Assembly: GCA_903958285.1 (NCBI GenBank)
Contig: CAJBSR010000371.1
Location: 1 to 26,271 of the forward strand
Reading direction: 5' to 3'
Source of the DNA: an uncultured Sphingomonadales bacterium
Lineage (GTDB): Bacteria > Pseudomonadota > Alphaproteobacteria > Sphingomonadales > Sphingomonadaceae
Length of the DNA: 26,271 nucleotides
Shown here: positions 6,855 through 14,930 of the stretch, in pieces
Numbering within the stretch: position 1 is the first letter of the stretch
Layout: every line of letters starts with the position of its first letter
The notes under the pieces: generated by a model
What the model was told of the DNA's origin: nothing
What the model saw: the letters and a program-made list of their open reading frames with translations, nothing else
Databases searched by the model: none
Program-made: the position numbers and the translations under genes

Positions 6855-8567
6855 ATGTCCGAGGATGACGATTTCCACGATGAAGATGGCCCGGGGTTCG
6901 ACCTTGGCGCGCCCGCACCATCTGTGACCCCTGCCCCCGCAAGCAGCGCGCAACCCTATCGCGTGCTGGCGCGCAAATACCGCCCGCAACGCTTTTCTGA
7001 GCTGATTGGCCAAGATGCGATGGTCACGACGCTCGGCAATGCCATCAAGCGGGGTCGCCTCGCCCATGCCTTCCTGATGACGGGTGTCCGTGGTGTCGGC
7101 AAAACGTCCACCGCGCGGCTCATCGCAAAGGCGCTCAACTGCATCGGCCCGGATGGACAGGGTGCGGCCACCATCGACCCATGCGGTGTGTGTGAGCCGT
7201 GCCGTGCGATTGCCGAAGGCCGCCATATCGACGTGATCGAAATGGATGCTGCGTCGAACACCGGTGTGGACGATGTGCGCGAAATCATTGAATCGGTCCG
7301 CTATGCGGCGGTTTCGGCGCGCTACAAGATTTACATCATCGACGAAGTCCACATGCTGTCCAAAAACGCGTTCAACGCGCTTTTGAAGACACTTGAGGAA
7401 CCGCCTGCACATGTGAAATTTCTCTTCGCGACAACCGAAATCCAGAAGGTGCCGGTCACCGTCCTGTCGCGGTGCCAGCGGTTCGATTTGCGGCGCATCC
7501 CGGCTGATCTTCTCGCCGAACATTTCGGCAATGTCTGCAAAGCTGAAGAGGTTGTGGCCGAGCCAGAGGCGCTGGCGCTGGTCGCCCGTGCCGCCGAAGG
7601 CTCCGTCCGTGATGGATTGTCGATCCTTGATCAGGCCATTGCCCATGCGGACATGGAAGGCGCCGGGATCGTCACGGGAGATCAGGTCCGCAACATGCTC
7701 GGCCTGTCAGACCGGGGCGCCGTGCGCCGCCTGTTCGGGCTGCTGCTCGACGGAAATGCCCAAGGTGCATTGGCGGCATTGCGGGACCAGCATGATCTTG
7801 GCGTTGAGCCGGCAGCAATCTTTAAGGGCCTGCTCGAAACCTGCCACGGCACCACCTTGGCCAAGGTTGGTGCCCCTGCCGATCCGTCCGAATCCGCTGA
7901 AGAACGCGCCGACTATGCGACATGGTCGGGTGGCCTCTCTTTTCAGCTGCTCCACCGCATCTGGCAGTTGCTGCTCAAAGGCCATGAGGAAGTCGTCCGC
8001 GCTGTCGATCCGAACGAAGCCGCGGATATGGCCGCCTTGCGCATCATCCACGCCAGCCAGTTGCCGGACCCGGGTGAGCTGGCACGCCGTCTGGAATCAG
8101 GCGCACCGCTGGCCCTTGGCACGCCGACCACATCAACGGCGTCCGCGCCACCAGCTGCCGAACCCACGTCGCGCGCGCCGGCCGATTTTGCAGCGTTGAT
8201 CGAATTGCTCAACGCAGGTGGCAAAATGCACATCGCACAACAGCTCCACGATTATGCAGGTCTGGTGAGCTATGCGCCGGGCGATCTCGCGATCCGGCCC
8301 GTCAAGCCACTGCCCGGAGAGTTCACGCGGGATCTTGCCGCCGCGCTCAAATCGCTCACCGACATGGCGTGGGACGTGCGGATCAGTGACGCTGCGGCAC
8401 AGCCCTCGCTCCTCCAGCAGGATCAGGCGCGCGAAGCCGAGGCCAAGGCCCGCATCCTCGCCACACCCATCGTCAAGGCCGCGCTTGAAGCCTTCCCCGA
8501 AGCCGAATTGATCGACTATGTGGAAGGCTCAGAACCGGGGACAGAACAACGGAGCATCGCGCAATGA
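6855..8567 (+). CDS. dnaX: DNA polymerase III subunit gamma/tau
   Basis: The clamp-loader ATPase of the replisome. The 570 residues show an AAA+ module: Walker A GVRGVGKT (77-84), the four-cysteine zinc site (C96, C110, C113, C116), Walker B IIDEVH (161-166), sensor 1 FATTE (191-195) and the SRC arginine finger (R206). Domain III follows, then an alanine/proline-rich linker (about 425-450) and a tau-like C-terminal domain that would contact the polymerase. An acidic N-terminal tail of about 33 residues precedes the usual start, as is common in alphaproteobacteria. I see no convincing A-rich slippery site for a programmed gamma frameshift. It ends in an ATGA overlap with ybaB. Confidence 0.96.
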   Translation: MSEDDDFHDEDGPGFDLGAPAPSVTPAPASSAQPYRVLARKYRPQRFSELIGQDAMVTTLGNAIKRGRLAHAFLMTGVRGVGKTSTARLIAKALNCIGPDGQGAATIDPCGVCEPCRAIAEGRHIDVIEMDAASNTGVDDVREIIESVRYAAVSARYKIYIIDEVHMLSKNAFNALLKTLEEPPAHVKFLFATTEIQKVPVTVLSRCQRFDLRRIPADLLAEHFGNVCKAEEVVAEPEALALVARAAEGSVRDGLSILDQAIAHADMEGAGIVTGDQVRNMLGLSDRGAVRRLFGLLLDGNAQGALAALRDQHDLGVEPAAIFKGLLETCHGTTLAKVGAPADPSESAEERADYATWSGGLSFQLLHRIWQLLLKGHEEVVRAVDPNEAADMAALRIIHASQLPDPGELARRLESGAPLALGTPTTSTASAPPAAEPTSRAPADFAALIELLNAGGKMHIAQQLHDYAGLVSYAPGDLAIRPVKPLPGEFTRDLAAALKSLTDMAWDVRISDAAAQPSLLQQDQAREAEAKARILATPIVKAALEAFPEAELIDYVEGSEPGTEQRSIAQ

Positions 8568-8887
8568 ACTCAATCGACGACATCCTGAAAATGGCCCAAA
8601 ACGTTCAGGCCGAACTTGAAAAGGCGCAAGCCAACCTTGATACGATCGAGGTCGAAGGCGCCTCCGGCGGTGGCTTGGTGAAGGTCCGCGCCAGCGCCAA
8701 AGGGCGCATCATCGGCGTGTCAATTGATGATAGCCTGCTGGATGTATCTGAAAAACAGATGCTGGAAGATCTCATCACCGCCGCCTTTAATGACGCGCGC
8801 GCCAAGGCCGACGCCGTTTCCGGCGAAGAAATGGGCAAGATGAAGAGCGGCATTCCCCTGCCGCCCGGCTTCAAACTGCCCTTCTAA
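8564..8887 (+). CDS. ybaB: YbaB/EbfC family nucleoid-associated protein
   Basis: A small dimeric DNA-binding protein of 107 residues that coats the nucleoid. It has the family layout: an N-terminal helix rich in Ala/Gln/Glu (about 5-25), a central sheet containing VRASAKGRIIGVSIDDSLL, and a C-terminal helix with DLITAAFNDARAKAD. The tail KSGIPLPPGFKLPF is typical. It overlaps dnaX by four bases (ATGA), so the two are translationally coupled, a very common pairing. The recR gene that often follows in other bacteria is not here; a hairpin and an opposite-strand gene come next. Confidence 0.94.
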   Translation: MNSIDDILKMAQNVQAELEKAQANLDTIEVEGASGGGLVKVRASAKGRIIGVSIDDSLLDVSEKQMLEDLITAAFNDARAKADAVSGEEMGKMKSGIPLPPGFKLPF

Positions 8888-8898
8888 GAGCAAAGCAA

Positions 8899-8932
8899 AA
8901 GGGCGACCCGGTGTGTGATCCGGATCGCCCTT
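8899..8932 (-). terminator. Intrinsic terminator of the PEP-CTERM gene, possibly bidirectional
   Basis: AAGGGCGACCCGG (8899-8911) pairs with CCGGATCGCCCTT (8920-8932) with a single mismatch and an eight-base loop. Read on the minus strand, the stem is followed by TTTTGCTTTG, so it terminates the leftward gene well. On the plus strand there is no T-run, but the hairpin lies just after ybaB and may help end that transcript too. Confidence 0.7.
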
Positions 8933-8969
8933 CCCGCCCCATAAGGCGCGCCAGTGTTAGGCGCCAATA

Positions 8970-9611
8970 TCAGGCGTATGTAACAGACGTGCTGAGCTTG
9001 CGACGGCGCATCGCTGCACCGACAATCCCAAAGCCGCCCAGCATCATTGCCCAAGCCGCAGGCTCCGGCACGCCCGGTGATGGCGTCAATGTCTTGATCA
9101 CAAACTGTGCCGCATCAGCATTACCCATCACGGCTTCAAACACGCCGACACCGCGCAGGCCATTGCTGAAATCCGCATAGCCAGTGGAACCGATGAGCTC
9201 ATTGCCGAGCACCGTGACCTGATTCGGGCCGTCAACGTCGATCAACCAGACGAAGCTTTCACCAACATCAAAGTTGTTGAACGTGAAGGCGATTGACGGT
9301 GACCCATCGGCGAAAGCAGCCGGACCAGTATACCCTGTGGTCACGCCTGATCCGCCCTGCGGCGCAAAGGCCGTCGAACTGTCAATGCCAAAGCCACCAT
9401 TGACCGTATCAAACCCAAATGGTGCGATGAGCGAAATGCCGAACCCAAGCACTTTCTCACCCGCGGTAGAGGTGTTCGAAATCGTAAACGGCAGGTTGAA
9501 TGTGTCGCCATCAATAAGGAAGGTCAGACCACCATCTGCATGGGCAGGGCCTGCGGCGAAGAGGCTGGTCAGCGCCCCTGTTAGGGCGATGCTTGTTCTT
9601 TTGAGTTTCAT
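8970..9611 (-). CDS. PEPxxWA-CTERM sorting domain protein
   Basis: A secreted protein of 213 residues with no recognised catalytic domain. A Sec signal peptide covers about residues 1-25 (ending PAHA). The middle is rich in Gly, Asp, Phe and Thr and probably all-beta. The C-terminus carries PEPAAWAMM at 182-190, a hydrophobic segment (191-200) and MRRRK (201-205), the tripartite sorting signal of the PEPxxWA-CTERM class thought to be handled by an exosortase. The start at 9611 is favoured over an open frame from 9683 because GGAG lies eight bases before the ATG and the signal peptide begins there. Such proteins are surface or extracellular-matrix associated; no exosortase gene is in the window. 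Confidence 0.87.
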   Translation of the reverse strand: MKLKRTSIALTGALTSLFAAGPAHADGGLTFLIDGDTFNLPFTISNTSTAGEKVLGFGISLIAPFGFDTVNGGFGIDSSTAFAPQGGSGVTTGYTGPAAFADGSPSIAFTFNNFDVGESFVWLIDVDGPNQVTVLGNELIGSTGYADFSNGLRGVGVFEAVMGNADAAQFVIKTLTPSPGVPEPAAWAMMLGGFGIVGAAMRRRKLSTSVTYA

Positions 9612-9684
9612 GTTTGCAGCTCCAATAATGTTCAAGGGAACATGGGTACGCTGCGACCCGACGACTCTGCGTTCGTCTTCCATG

Positions 9685-9712
9685 AAGTTACCGCATCGTT
9701 AACGAAACACAA
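9685..9712 (-). promoter_or_regulatory. Possible promoter of the PEP-CTERM gene
   Basis: On the minus strand TTGTGT (9712-9707) and TAACTT (9690-9685) are 16 bases apart, about 75 bases before the start codon. The match is moderate and no other signal supports it. Confidence 0.25.
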
Positions 9713-9761
9713 AGCTCGTTCTGTCCCGTTTTCCGGTCATTTGGAGAGCAGAATGAACGGC

Positions 9762-10472
9762 CTACCGCAGGCAGGCGTCGAGCGCGTCGCGTTTGACGAC
9801 CCCAATATTTGCCGCGATTCGGTTTCCATGGCGGCGCGTGAAGCCCGATGGACTGGTGGCCGCCCGCTTTTTGGGCAGGGGCAACACGGCAGCAATGCGC
9901 GCGGCCTCAACCGGTGTCAGTGTTGAGGCATCATGGTTGAAATAGCGCTTGGCCCCCGCATTGGCGCCATAGGTCCCAATGCCGGTCTCGGCGATGTTCA
10001 GATAGACTTCCATGATCCGGCGCTTGCCCCAGATATTTTCAATGAGCACGGTGAACCAGGCTTCGAGCGCTTTGCGGATGTATCCGCCGCCCTGCCACAG
10101 GAACGCGTTCTTCGCCGTCTGTTGGCTGATGGTGGAGCCGCCCCGGATGCGCCCGCCCTGCTGGTTGCGCTGAAACGCTTTGGCAATCGCTTCCCGGTCA
10201 AAGCCGTCATGGGAGCAGAACTTTCCGTCCTCCCCCGCAATGGCCGCGCGCGCCATAGCCGGGTCCATATCAGACAGGCTCATCCAATCCTTATCGAGGC
10301 CCCGACCGGCGACGACATCGCCCACCATCGTTGCTGTGATCGGCGGCGGCACGAAGCGGTAGATGACAACCCAGACCACCGAGACAATGACAAACCATAA
10401 CAGCGCCTTGCCGATGAAAGCAGCGATGCGGAACGGGGCGGAACGACGGATAGTGCTGGCCATAAACTGCAT
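9762..10472 (-). CDS. mtgA: Monofunctional biosynthetic peptidoglycan transglycosylase
   Basis: Polymerises lipid II into glycan strands at the inner membrane. The 236 residues comprise a short cytoplasmic start, one membrane helix (about 22-40) and a GT51 domain. The catalytic glutamate E81 is in EDGKFCSHDGFD (81-92); RGGSTISQQTAKN (110-122) and KRRIMEVYLN (150-159, with E155) are the other conserved blocks. No transpeptidase domain follows, which distinguishes it from class A penicillin-binding proteins. A second ATG at 10463 is an alternative start; neither has a strong ribosome site. It is divergent from argS across a region with a perfect inverted repeat and co-directional with the PEP-CTERM gene, 150 bases away. 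Confidence 0.95.
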   Translation of the reverse strand: MQFMASTIRRSAPFRIAAFIGKALLWFVIVSVVWVVIYRFVPPPITATMVGDVVAGRGLDKDWMSLSDMDPAMARAAIAGEDGKFCSHDGFDREAIAKAFQRNQQGGRIRGGSTISQQTAKNAFLWQGGGYIRKALEAWFTVLIENIWGKRRIMEVYLNIAETGIGTYGANAGAKRYFNHDASTLTPVEAARIAAVLPLPKKRAATSPSGFTRRHGNRIAANIGVVKRDALDACLR

Positions 10473-10484
10473 TTAACCGATCCG

Positions 10485-10534
10485 GCCTGTCGGGCAAGAC
10501 ACGCTCGACCAGCGAACCGCATTGCCCGACAGGC
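10485..10534. repeat. 13-bp perfect inverted repeat between mtgA and argS
   Basis: GCCTGTCGGGCAA (10485-10497) and TTGCCCGACAGGC (10522-10534) are exact reverse complements around a 24-base spacer. The pair occupies much of the 113-base gap between two divergent start codons, only 12 bases upstream of the mtgA ATG. No gene ends here, so it is not an ordinary terminator. It could be a two-half-site operator or a leader hairpin. Confidence 0.75.
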
Positions 10535-10585
10535 GAAGCGCCGCTAAAGCGCCCGCTTTCCCGATAGTGTTGGAAGTTTTTCACC

Positions 10586-12313
10586 GTGACCACGCTCTAC
10601 GCCCGTTTTGCCGCGCATATCGATGCCGCTCTGGATGCCCTTGAGGCAGACGGCGCTCTGACGGCAGGCGTTGACCGCCGCAATGTGACGGTTGAGCCGC
10701 CGCGCGACGCAAGCCATGGCGATTTGGCGACCAACGCCGCCATGGTCCTCGCCAAGCCTGCGGGGATGAACCCACGCGCATTGGCTGAAGCGCTTTGCGC
10801 CAAGCTTTCGGCTTTGGACGAGGTCGCGGCTGTCGACGTTGCCGGCCCCGGCTTCATCAACATGAAGCTGACGGACGACGCCTGGCGTTCGGAAGTCAAT
10901 CTGATCAGCGATGCCGGGGACGCCTATGGCCGCTCGACCGTTGGCGCGGGCAAGACGGTGAACGTGGAATATGTCTCTGCCAACCCGACCGGGCCGATGC
11001 ACATGGGGCATTGCCGCGGCGCGGTGGTGGGCGATGCCCTCGCCTCGCTGCTCGAATATGCAGGCCATAAGGTCATCCGCGAATATTACGTCAATGACGC
11101 GGGCGGTCAGGTCGACGTCCTCGCCCGATCGGTTCACCTGCGGTACCGTGAAGCGCTGGGCGAAGACATTGGGGACATCCCCGAAGGTCTCTACCCGGGC
11201 GACTATCTGATCCCCGTCGGTCAGGATCTCGCCAAGCAACATGGCAACATGTTCGTCGCAGCGCCCGAGAGCGACTGGCTGGTCCTGTTCCGTGAAGCTG
11301 CGGTCGCCGCAATGCTCGTCATGATCAAGGCTGACCTCAAGCTGCTTGGCATTGAACATGACGTCTTCGCCTCTGAAGCCATCGTCCAGCGGGATAAACT
11401 GCCCGAAGCTGCCGAAGCGTTCCTGCGCGCCCGCGATCTTGTTTATGATGGCCAGTTGGAAGCACCCAAGGGCGAAGTCGACCCCGATTGGGAACCCGTC
11501 ACGCTGCCTTTGTTCCGCTCCACACAGTTTGGCGATGATCAGGACCGCCCGATCAAGAAATCAAACGGCAGCTGGACCTATTTCGGCGCCGACATGGCCT
11601 ACCATTTCCAAAAGGCGCAGTCGGCCGATGCCCTGATCGACATTTGGGGGGCGGATCATGCCGGCACCGTCAAGCGCATCCGCGCCGCTGTTCAGGCGCT
11701 GACGGAGGGCACCAAGCCCTTTGACGTGAAGCTCGTCCAGATGGTGCGCCTGTTGCGCGCAGGTGAACCTGTGAAGATGTCGAAGCGGTCGGGCAATTTC
11801 GTCACCCTCGCCGATGTCGTGCGCGAAGTCGGCAAGGATGTCGTGCGCTTCACGATGCTGACCCGCAAGGCCGATGCCCAGATGGACTTTGACTTTGCCA
11901 AGGTCGTGGAAGCCTCAAAAGACAATCCGGTCTTCTACGTGCAATACGCCCATGCCCGCATTTGCTCCTTGAAACGCAAGGTCGCTGAGGCCGGCATCGA
12001 CGCGACCACGCCCGATGTCTCAAAGCTCGACGCAACGGATTTGGAGCTTGCCAAATTGGCCGCGCAATTCCCGCGAATCGTCGAATCAGCCGCCGCCGCG
12101 CGGGAGCCGCATCGCATCGCATTTTACCTTTATGATCTCGCTGCTGCCTTCCACGCTTACTGGAATTCAGGCAATGATGATCCAGAACGGCGCATTTTAT
12201 TGGTTAATTCGGTGGAAACTACGTCCGCCCGTCTTTTCTTGGCGGCTGCAATCGGGCAAGTTATCTCCAACGGTCTGTCAATCATGGGGGTGACGGCCGC
12301 AGTGGAGATGTAG
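10586..12313 (+). CDS. argS: Arginine--tRNA ligase
   Basis: Charges tRNA-Arg with arginine in the cytoplasm. The 575 residues show the ArgRS additive N-terminal domain (about 1-110), the class I HIGH motif as HMGH at 139-142 within ANPTGPMHMGH, EYYVNDAGGQ at 166-175, the tRNA-synthetase core, a KMSKR at 397-401 and a C-terminal anticodon-binding DALR domain ending in SNGLSIMGV. KMSKR is retained, unlike some ArgRS enzymes that lack it. Start is GTG at 10586 with GGAAG about 11 bases upstream. It leads a run of eight co-directional genes up to tatC; the SPOR gene starts five bases after its stop. Confidence 0.97.
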   Translation: MTTLYARFAAHIDAALDALEADGALTAGVDRRNVTVEPPRDASHGDLATNAAMVLAKPAGMNPRALAEALCAKLSALDEVAAVDVAGPGFINMKLTDDAWRSEVNLISDAGDAYGRSTVGAGKTVNVEYVSANPTGPMHMGHCRGAVVGDALASLLEYAGHKVIREYYVNDAGGQVDVLARSVHLRYREALGEDIGDIPEGLYPGDYLIPVGQDLAKQHGNMFVAAPESDWLVLFREAAVAAMLVMIKADLKLLGIEHDVFASEAIVQRDKLPEAAEAFLRARDLVYDGQLEAPKGEVDPDWEPVTLPLFRSTQFGDDQDRPIKKSNGSWTYFGADMAYHFQKAQSADALIDIWGADHAGTVKRIRAAVQALTEGTKPFDVKLVQMVRLLRAGEPVKMSKRSGNFVTLADVVREVGKDVVRFTMLTRKADAQMDFDFAKVVEASKDNPVFYVQYAHARICSLKRKVAEAGIDATTPDVSKLDATDLELAKLAAQFPRIVESAAAAREPHRIAFYLYDLAAAFHAYWNSGNDDPERRILLVNSVETTSARLFLAAAIGQVISNGLSIMGVTAAVEM

Positions 12314-12317
12314 GCGT

Positions 12318-13085
12318 ATGGTGGGGGAATCCGAACGGGACGTGGCTCAGGAATTGTCGCTGGCCGATGAGGATCGCCTGCCCTGGCTGGAGGCCGTCGA
12401 CAGCGATGAGCCGGAGCCAAGCGTCGATACCGGTAAAATTCTTGGCTTTGTGATTGCAGCGCTCCTTGCCCTTGGCGTGATCGTCGGCGGCATCTGGTGG
12501 TTGCGCAATCAGGAACAGACGCCCAACGGCGATGGTCGCCTGATTGCCGCGGCTGAAGGCGATTATAAGGTCAAGCCGGACGAAACTGGCGGCATGAAGG
12601 TGGAAGGTCAGGGCGATGCTGCCTTTGCTGCCTCTGAAGGCGCTGACGCCAACGGCAAAATGGACGTGGCCAACCAGCCCGAGACCCCGATTGACGGCCA
12701 GCGCGTAACTGAAGTGAAGCCTGCAGCGCCTGTGGCGTCCGGACCCAAAGCCAGCGCCTCTGTCCAGACCGGCGGCAAGCTCGTGGCGCCCGCGCCAACG
12801 GTTCCAGCGCCCAAGCCGGTTGTTGCCCCGGCTGCCGGAACGCCCGCCGCCATTGGCACAGGCCTCATCCAATTGGGTGCCTATGCCTCCGAAGCCAGCG
12901 CCAATCAGGCGTGGAATGCTCTCGCCCAACGCTATGCCTTCCTTGGCACGCTGCCAAAGTCGGTGGTGCAGGCGTCGGTGGGCGGCACGACCTTCTATCG
13001 TCTGCGCGTCGGCGCAGGTGCACAGGCAAGTGACACTTGTGCGAAGCTGAAAGCCGGCGGCGCCAACTGCATCGTTGTGAAGTAA
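12318..13085 (+). CDS. SPOR domain-containing membrane protein
   Basis: Probably a division-associated inner membrane protein that binds septal peptidoglycan. The 255 residues have an acidic cytoplasmic N-terminus (1-38), one membrane helix (about 40-62, ending GGIWWLR), a low-complexity periplasmic linker rich in Ala, Pro and Lys (about 65-175), and a C-terminal SPOR domain (about 180-255) beginning LIQLGAYAS and ending CAKLKAGGANCIVVK. Two cysteines in the SPOR domain (in DTCAKL and ANCIVV) could form a disulfide. It follows argS by four bases, so it is almost certainly in the same transcript. This placement next to argS and nagZ is common in alphaproteobacteria. Confidence 0.9.
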   Translation: MVGESERDVAQELSLADEDRLPWLEAVDSDEPEPSVDTGKILGFVIAALLALGVIVGGIWWLRNQEQTPNGDGRLIAAAEGDYKVKPDETGGMKVEGQGDAAFAASEGADANGKMDVANQPETPIDGQRVTEVKPAAPVASGPKASASVQTGGKLVAPAPTVPAPKPVVAPAAGTPAAIGTGLIQLGAYASEASANQAWNALAQRYAFLGTLPKSVVQASVGGTTFYRLRVGAGAQASDTCAKLKAGGANCIVVK

Positions 13086-13104
13086 TCCCCAAATATCAGA
13101 CACG

Positions 13105-13138
13105 CGGGCGGCACTCTCTTCGACAAGGGCGCCGCCCG
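13105..13138 (+). other. Hairpin between the SPOR gene and nagZ
   Basis: CGGGCGGC (13105-13112) pairs perfectly with GCCGCCCG (13131-13138) around an 18-base loop. No T-run follows and nagZ begins 17 bases later, so it looks more like an intra-operon attenuator or mRNA stability element than a full terminator. Confidence 0.4.
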
Positions 13139-13155
13139 TCGCTAATAGCGGCGCT

Positions 13156-14163
13156 ATGAAGCCCGTCATTTTCGGCCTGTCCGGGGATCGTGTTACCGAC
13201 GAGGAGCGGGCGTTTTTCCGTGACGTCGACCCCGCCGGCTATATCCTGTTCAAACGCAACATCGTGGATCGGGCGCAGCTGCGCGCGCTGACTGACGATC
13301 TGCGCGACCTTTCCGGGTGCGATGACCTTGCCATCCTCATCGATCAGGAAGGTGGCCGGGTTTCCCGGATGCAGCCGCCCGAATGGCCCGCCTTTCCGCC
13401 CGGCGGCGCGTTCAATGCGCTTTACGACTTAGCCCCCATGTCCGCTATTGAAGCCGCCCGCGCCAATGCTGAAGCCATTGCGCTGACGCTGTCCGAAGTC
13501 GGTATCACTGTCGATTGCCTGCCCCTTCTCGATGTGCGCGTGCCCGAAACGCACAACGCCATTGGCGACCGCGCCTTTGGCAATGAGCCGCTTCGGGTGG
13601 CCTCGCTCGGCCGCGCCGTCATTGATGGCCTCAAGGCAGGCGGCGTTGTCGGCATCGTCAAACACATGCCGGGGCAAGGCCGTGCGCTGGTCGATAGTCA
13701 CCATGAACTGCCCACCGTCAGCGCAAGCGCGGACGACTTGGCGCAGGACCTCGCCCCCTTTGCGGCGCTGAAAGATGCCCCGATGGGTATGACCGCGCAT
13801 GTGGTCTTTGAGGCATGGGACGCAGAGCGCTGTGCCACAATGTCGCCCACCATCATTCAGGATATCATTCGCGGGCAGATCGGCTTTACCGGCCTTTTGA
13901 TGAGCGATGATCTGGACATGAAAGCACTCAAAGGAGATGTGCCGCAGCGCGCCGCCGATTGTGTGGCCGCTGGATGCGACATCGCGCTCAACTGCTGGGG
14001 CCGCTTTGACGAGATGGTCGCGATTGCGAACCTCCTGCCCGAGATCACGGCAGACGCCCGCACGCGGCTGGATAAGGCGATGGCGACCATCCGGCCTGTC
14101 GACCATTTTGATCGTATTGCCGCCCTCACCGAAAAGCGCGACGCGCTGCTGGCACTGGCCTAA
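13156..14163 (+). CDS. nagZ: Beta-N-acetylhexosaminidase (GH3)
   Basis: Removes N-acetylglucosamine from anhydro-muropeptides during peptidoglycan recycling, in the cytoplasm. The 335 residues match NagZ: LIDQEGGRVSRM at 61-72, KHMPGQG at 169-175 (usually KHFPGHG), the DSHHELP loop at 180-186 supplying the Asp-His acid/base dyad (D180, H182), and the nucleophile aspartate D251 in MSDDLDMKAL. No signal peptide is present, consistent with a cytoplasmic enzyme. H is replaced by Q at position 174 in the KHxPGxG motif, a variant position outside the dyad. Its TAA overlaps the scpA ATG by one base. NagZ also shapes AmpC beta-lactamase induction in species with AmpR; no ampC is here. Confidence 0.94.
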   Translation: MKPVIFGLSGDRVTDEERAFFRDVDPAGYILFKRNIVDRAQLRALTDDLRDLSGCDDLAILIDQEGGRVSRMQPPEWPAFPPGGAFNALYDLAPMSAIEAARANAEAIALTLSEVGITVDCLPLLDVRVPETHNAIGDRAFGNEPLRVASLGRAVIDGLKAGGVVGIVKHMPGQGRALVDSHHELPTVSASADDLAQDLAPFAALKDAPMGMTAHVVFEAWDAERCATMSPTIIQDIIRGQIGFTGLLMSDDLDMKALKGDVPQRAADCVAAGCDIALNCWGRFDEMVAIANLLPEITADARTRLDKAMATIRPVDHFDRIAALTEKRDALLALA

Positions 14164-14930
14164 TGGCAGAACAACTGGTCATCGACGCATTCGAACTGCC
14201 GAAGGCAGTCGATGAGGATCGGTTGACGGTGGACGTGGGCAGTTGGGAAGGTCCGCTCGACCTGCTGCTGACCCTAGCGCGGTCTCAAAAGGTGGACCTG
14301 CGGGAAATTTCCATTCTCGCATTGGTTGATCAGTATCTCGCCTTCATCAACGATGCCAAAGCGCTGAAGCTGGAGCTGGCAGCCGACTATCTCGTGATGG
14401 CCGCTTGGCTTGCCTATCTCAAATCCGGATTGCTGCTGCCCAAAGATCCGGAGATCGAACCGAGCCCCGAGGAATTGGCGATGCGGCTGCAACTCCGCTT
14501 GGAACGGCTGAACGCGATGCGCGATGCAGGGGCCCGACTGATGGGCCGCGACCGGCTGGGGCGCGATGTGTTCGCAAGGCCAGCGCCGGAAGGGTTGCGC
14601 GTCGTGCGCAAGTCCCTCTGGGATGCGAACCTGTTTGAACTGATCCAAGCCTATGGCCATGTGAAGGTGCGTGCAGAACCGCCACTGCACATCGTCCATC
14701 AGCGCAATGTGCTAACGCTGGAAGAGGCCATTGCGCGCGTCTCCCGACTGGTCGGAGCGGCGATCGAATGGACCGTCATCCAACGCTTCCTGCCCGAAAG
14801 CGACGATCCACAATTCCGCAAATCCGCGCTGGCCTCCAGCTTTCTGGCCACGCTGGAACTGGCCCGTCAGGGCAAAATTGCCCTGCGGCAAGAATCGGCC
14901 TTTGCCCCATTATATGTGCGAGCCGCATGA
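14163..14930 (+). CDS. scpA: Segregation and condensation protein A
   Basis: The kleisin subunit of the Smc-ScpAB complex, which compacts and separates chromosomes. The 255 residues begin with a short variable tail, then the kleisin signature WEGPLDLLLTLARSQKVDL (28-46), a central helical region with LAADYLVMAAWLAYLKSGLLLP, and a C-terminal winged-helix part (about 175-255) that would bind the Smc head. The ATG shares a base with the nagZ stop (TAATG) and its own TGA overlaps scpB (ATGA). The smc gene itself is not in the window. Confidence 0.94.
   Translation: MAEQLVIDAFELPKAVDEDRLTVDVGSWEGPLDLLLTLARSQKVDLREISILALVDQYLAFINDAKALKLELAADYLVMAAWLAYLKSGLLLPKDPEIEPSPEELAMRLQLRLERLNAMRDAGARLMGRDRLGRDVFARPAPEGLRVVRKSLWDANLFELIQAYGHVKVRAEPPLHIVHQRNVLTLEEAIARVSRLVGAAIEWTVIQRFLPESDDPQFRKSALASSFLATLELARQGKIALRQESAFAPLYVRAA

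Noticed and set aside
6723..7646. Long open frame antisense to dnaX and the SRP RNA
   Set aside because: It covers a certain RNA gene and the conserved ATPase domain in reverse; composition-driven open frames opposite real genes are usual in GC-rich DNA and the translation shows no known domain.
6855..8567. Programmed frameshift in dnaX making a gamma form
   Set aside because: No A-rich slippery heptamer with a downstream hairpin was found after the ATPase domain.
10544..11359. 271-codon open frame antisense to argS
   Set aside because: Mirror of a conserved synthetase N-terminus; no support.
12282..13169. 295-codon open frame antisense to the SPOR gene
   Set aside because: It lies wholly opposite a gene with a clear membrane helix and SPOR domain and has no recognisable motif.
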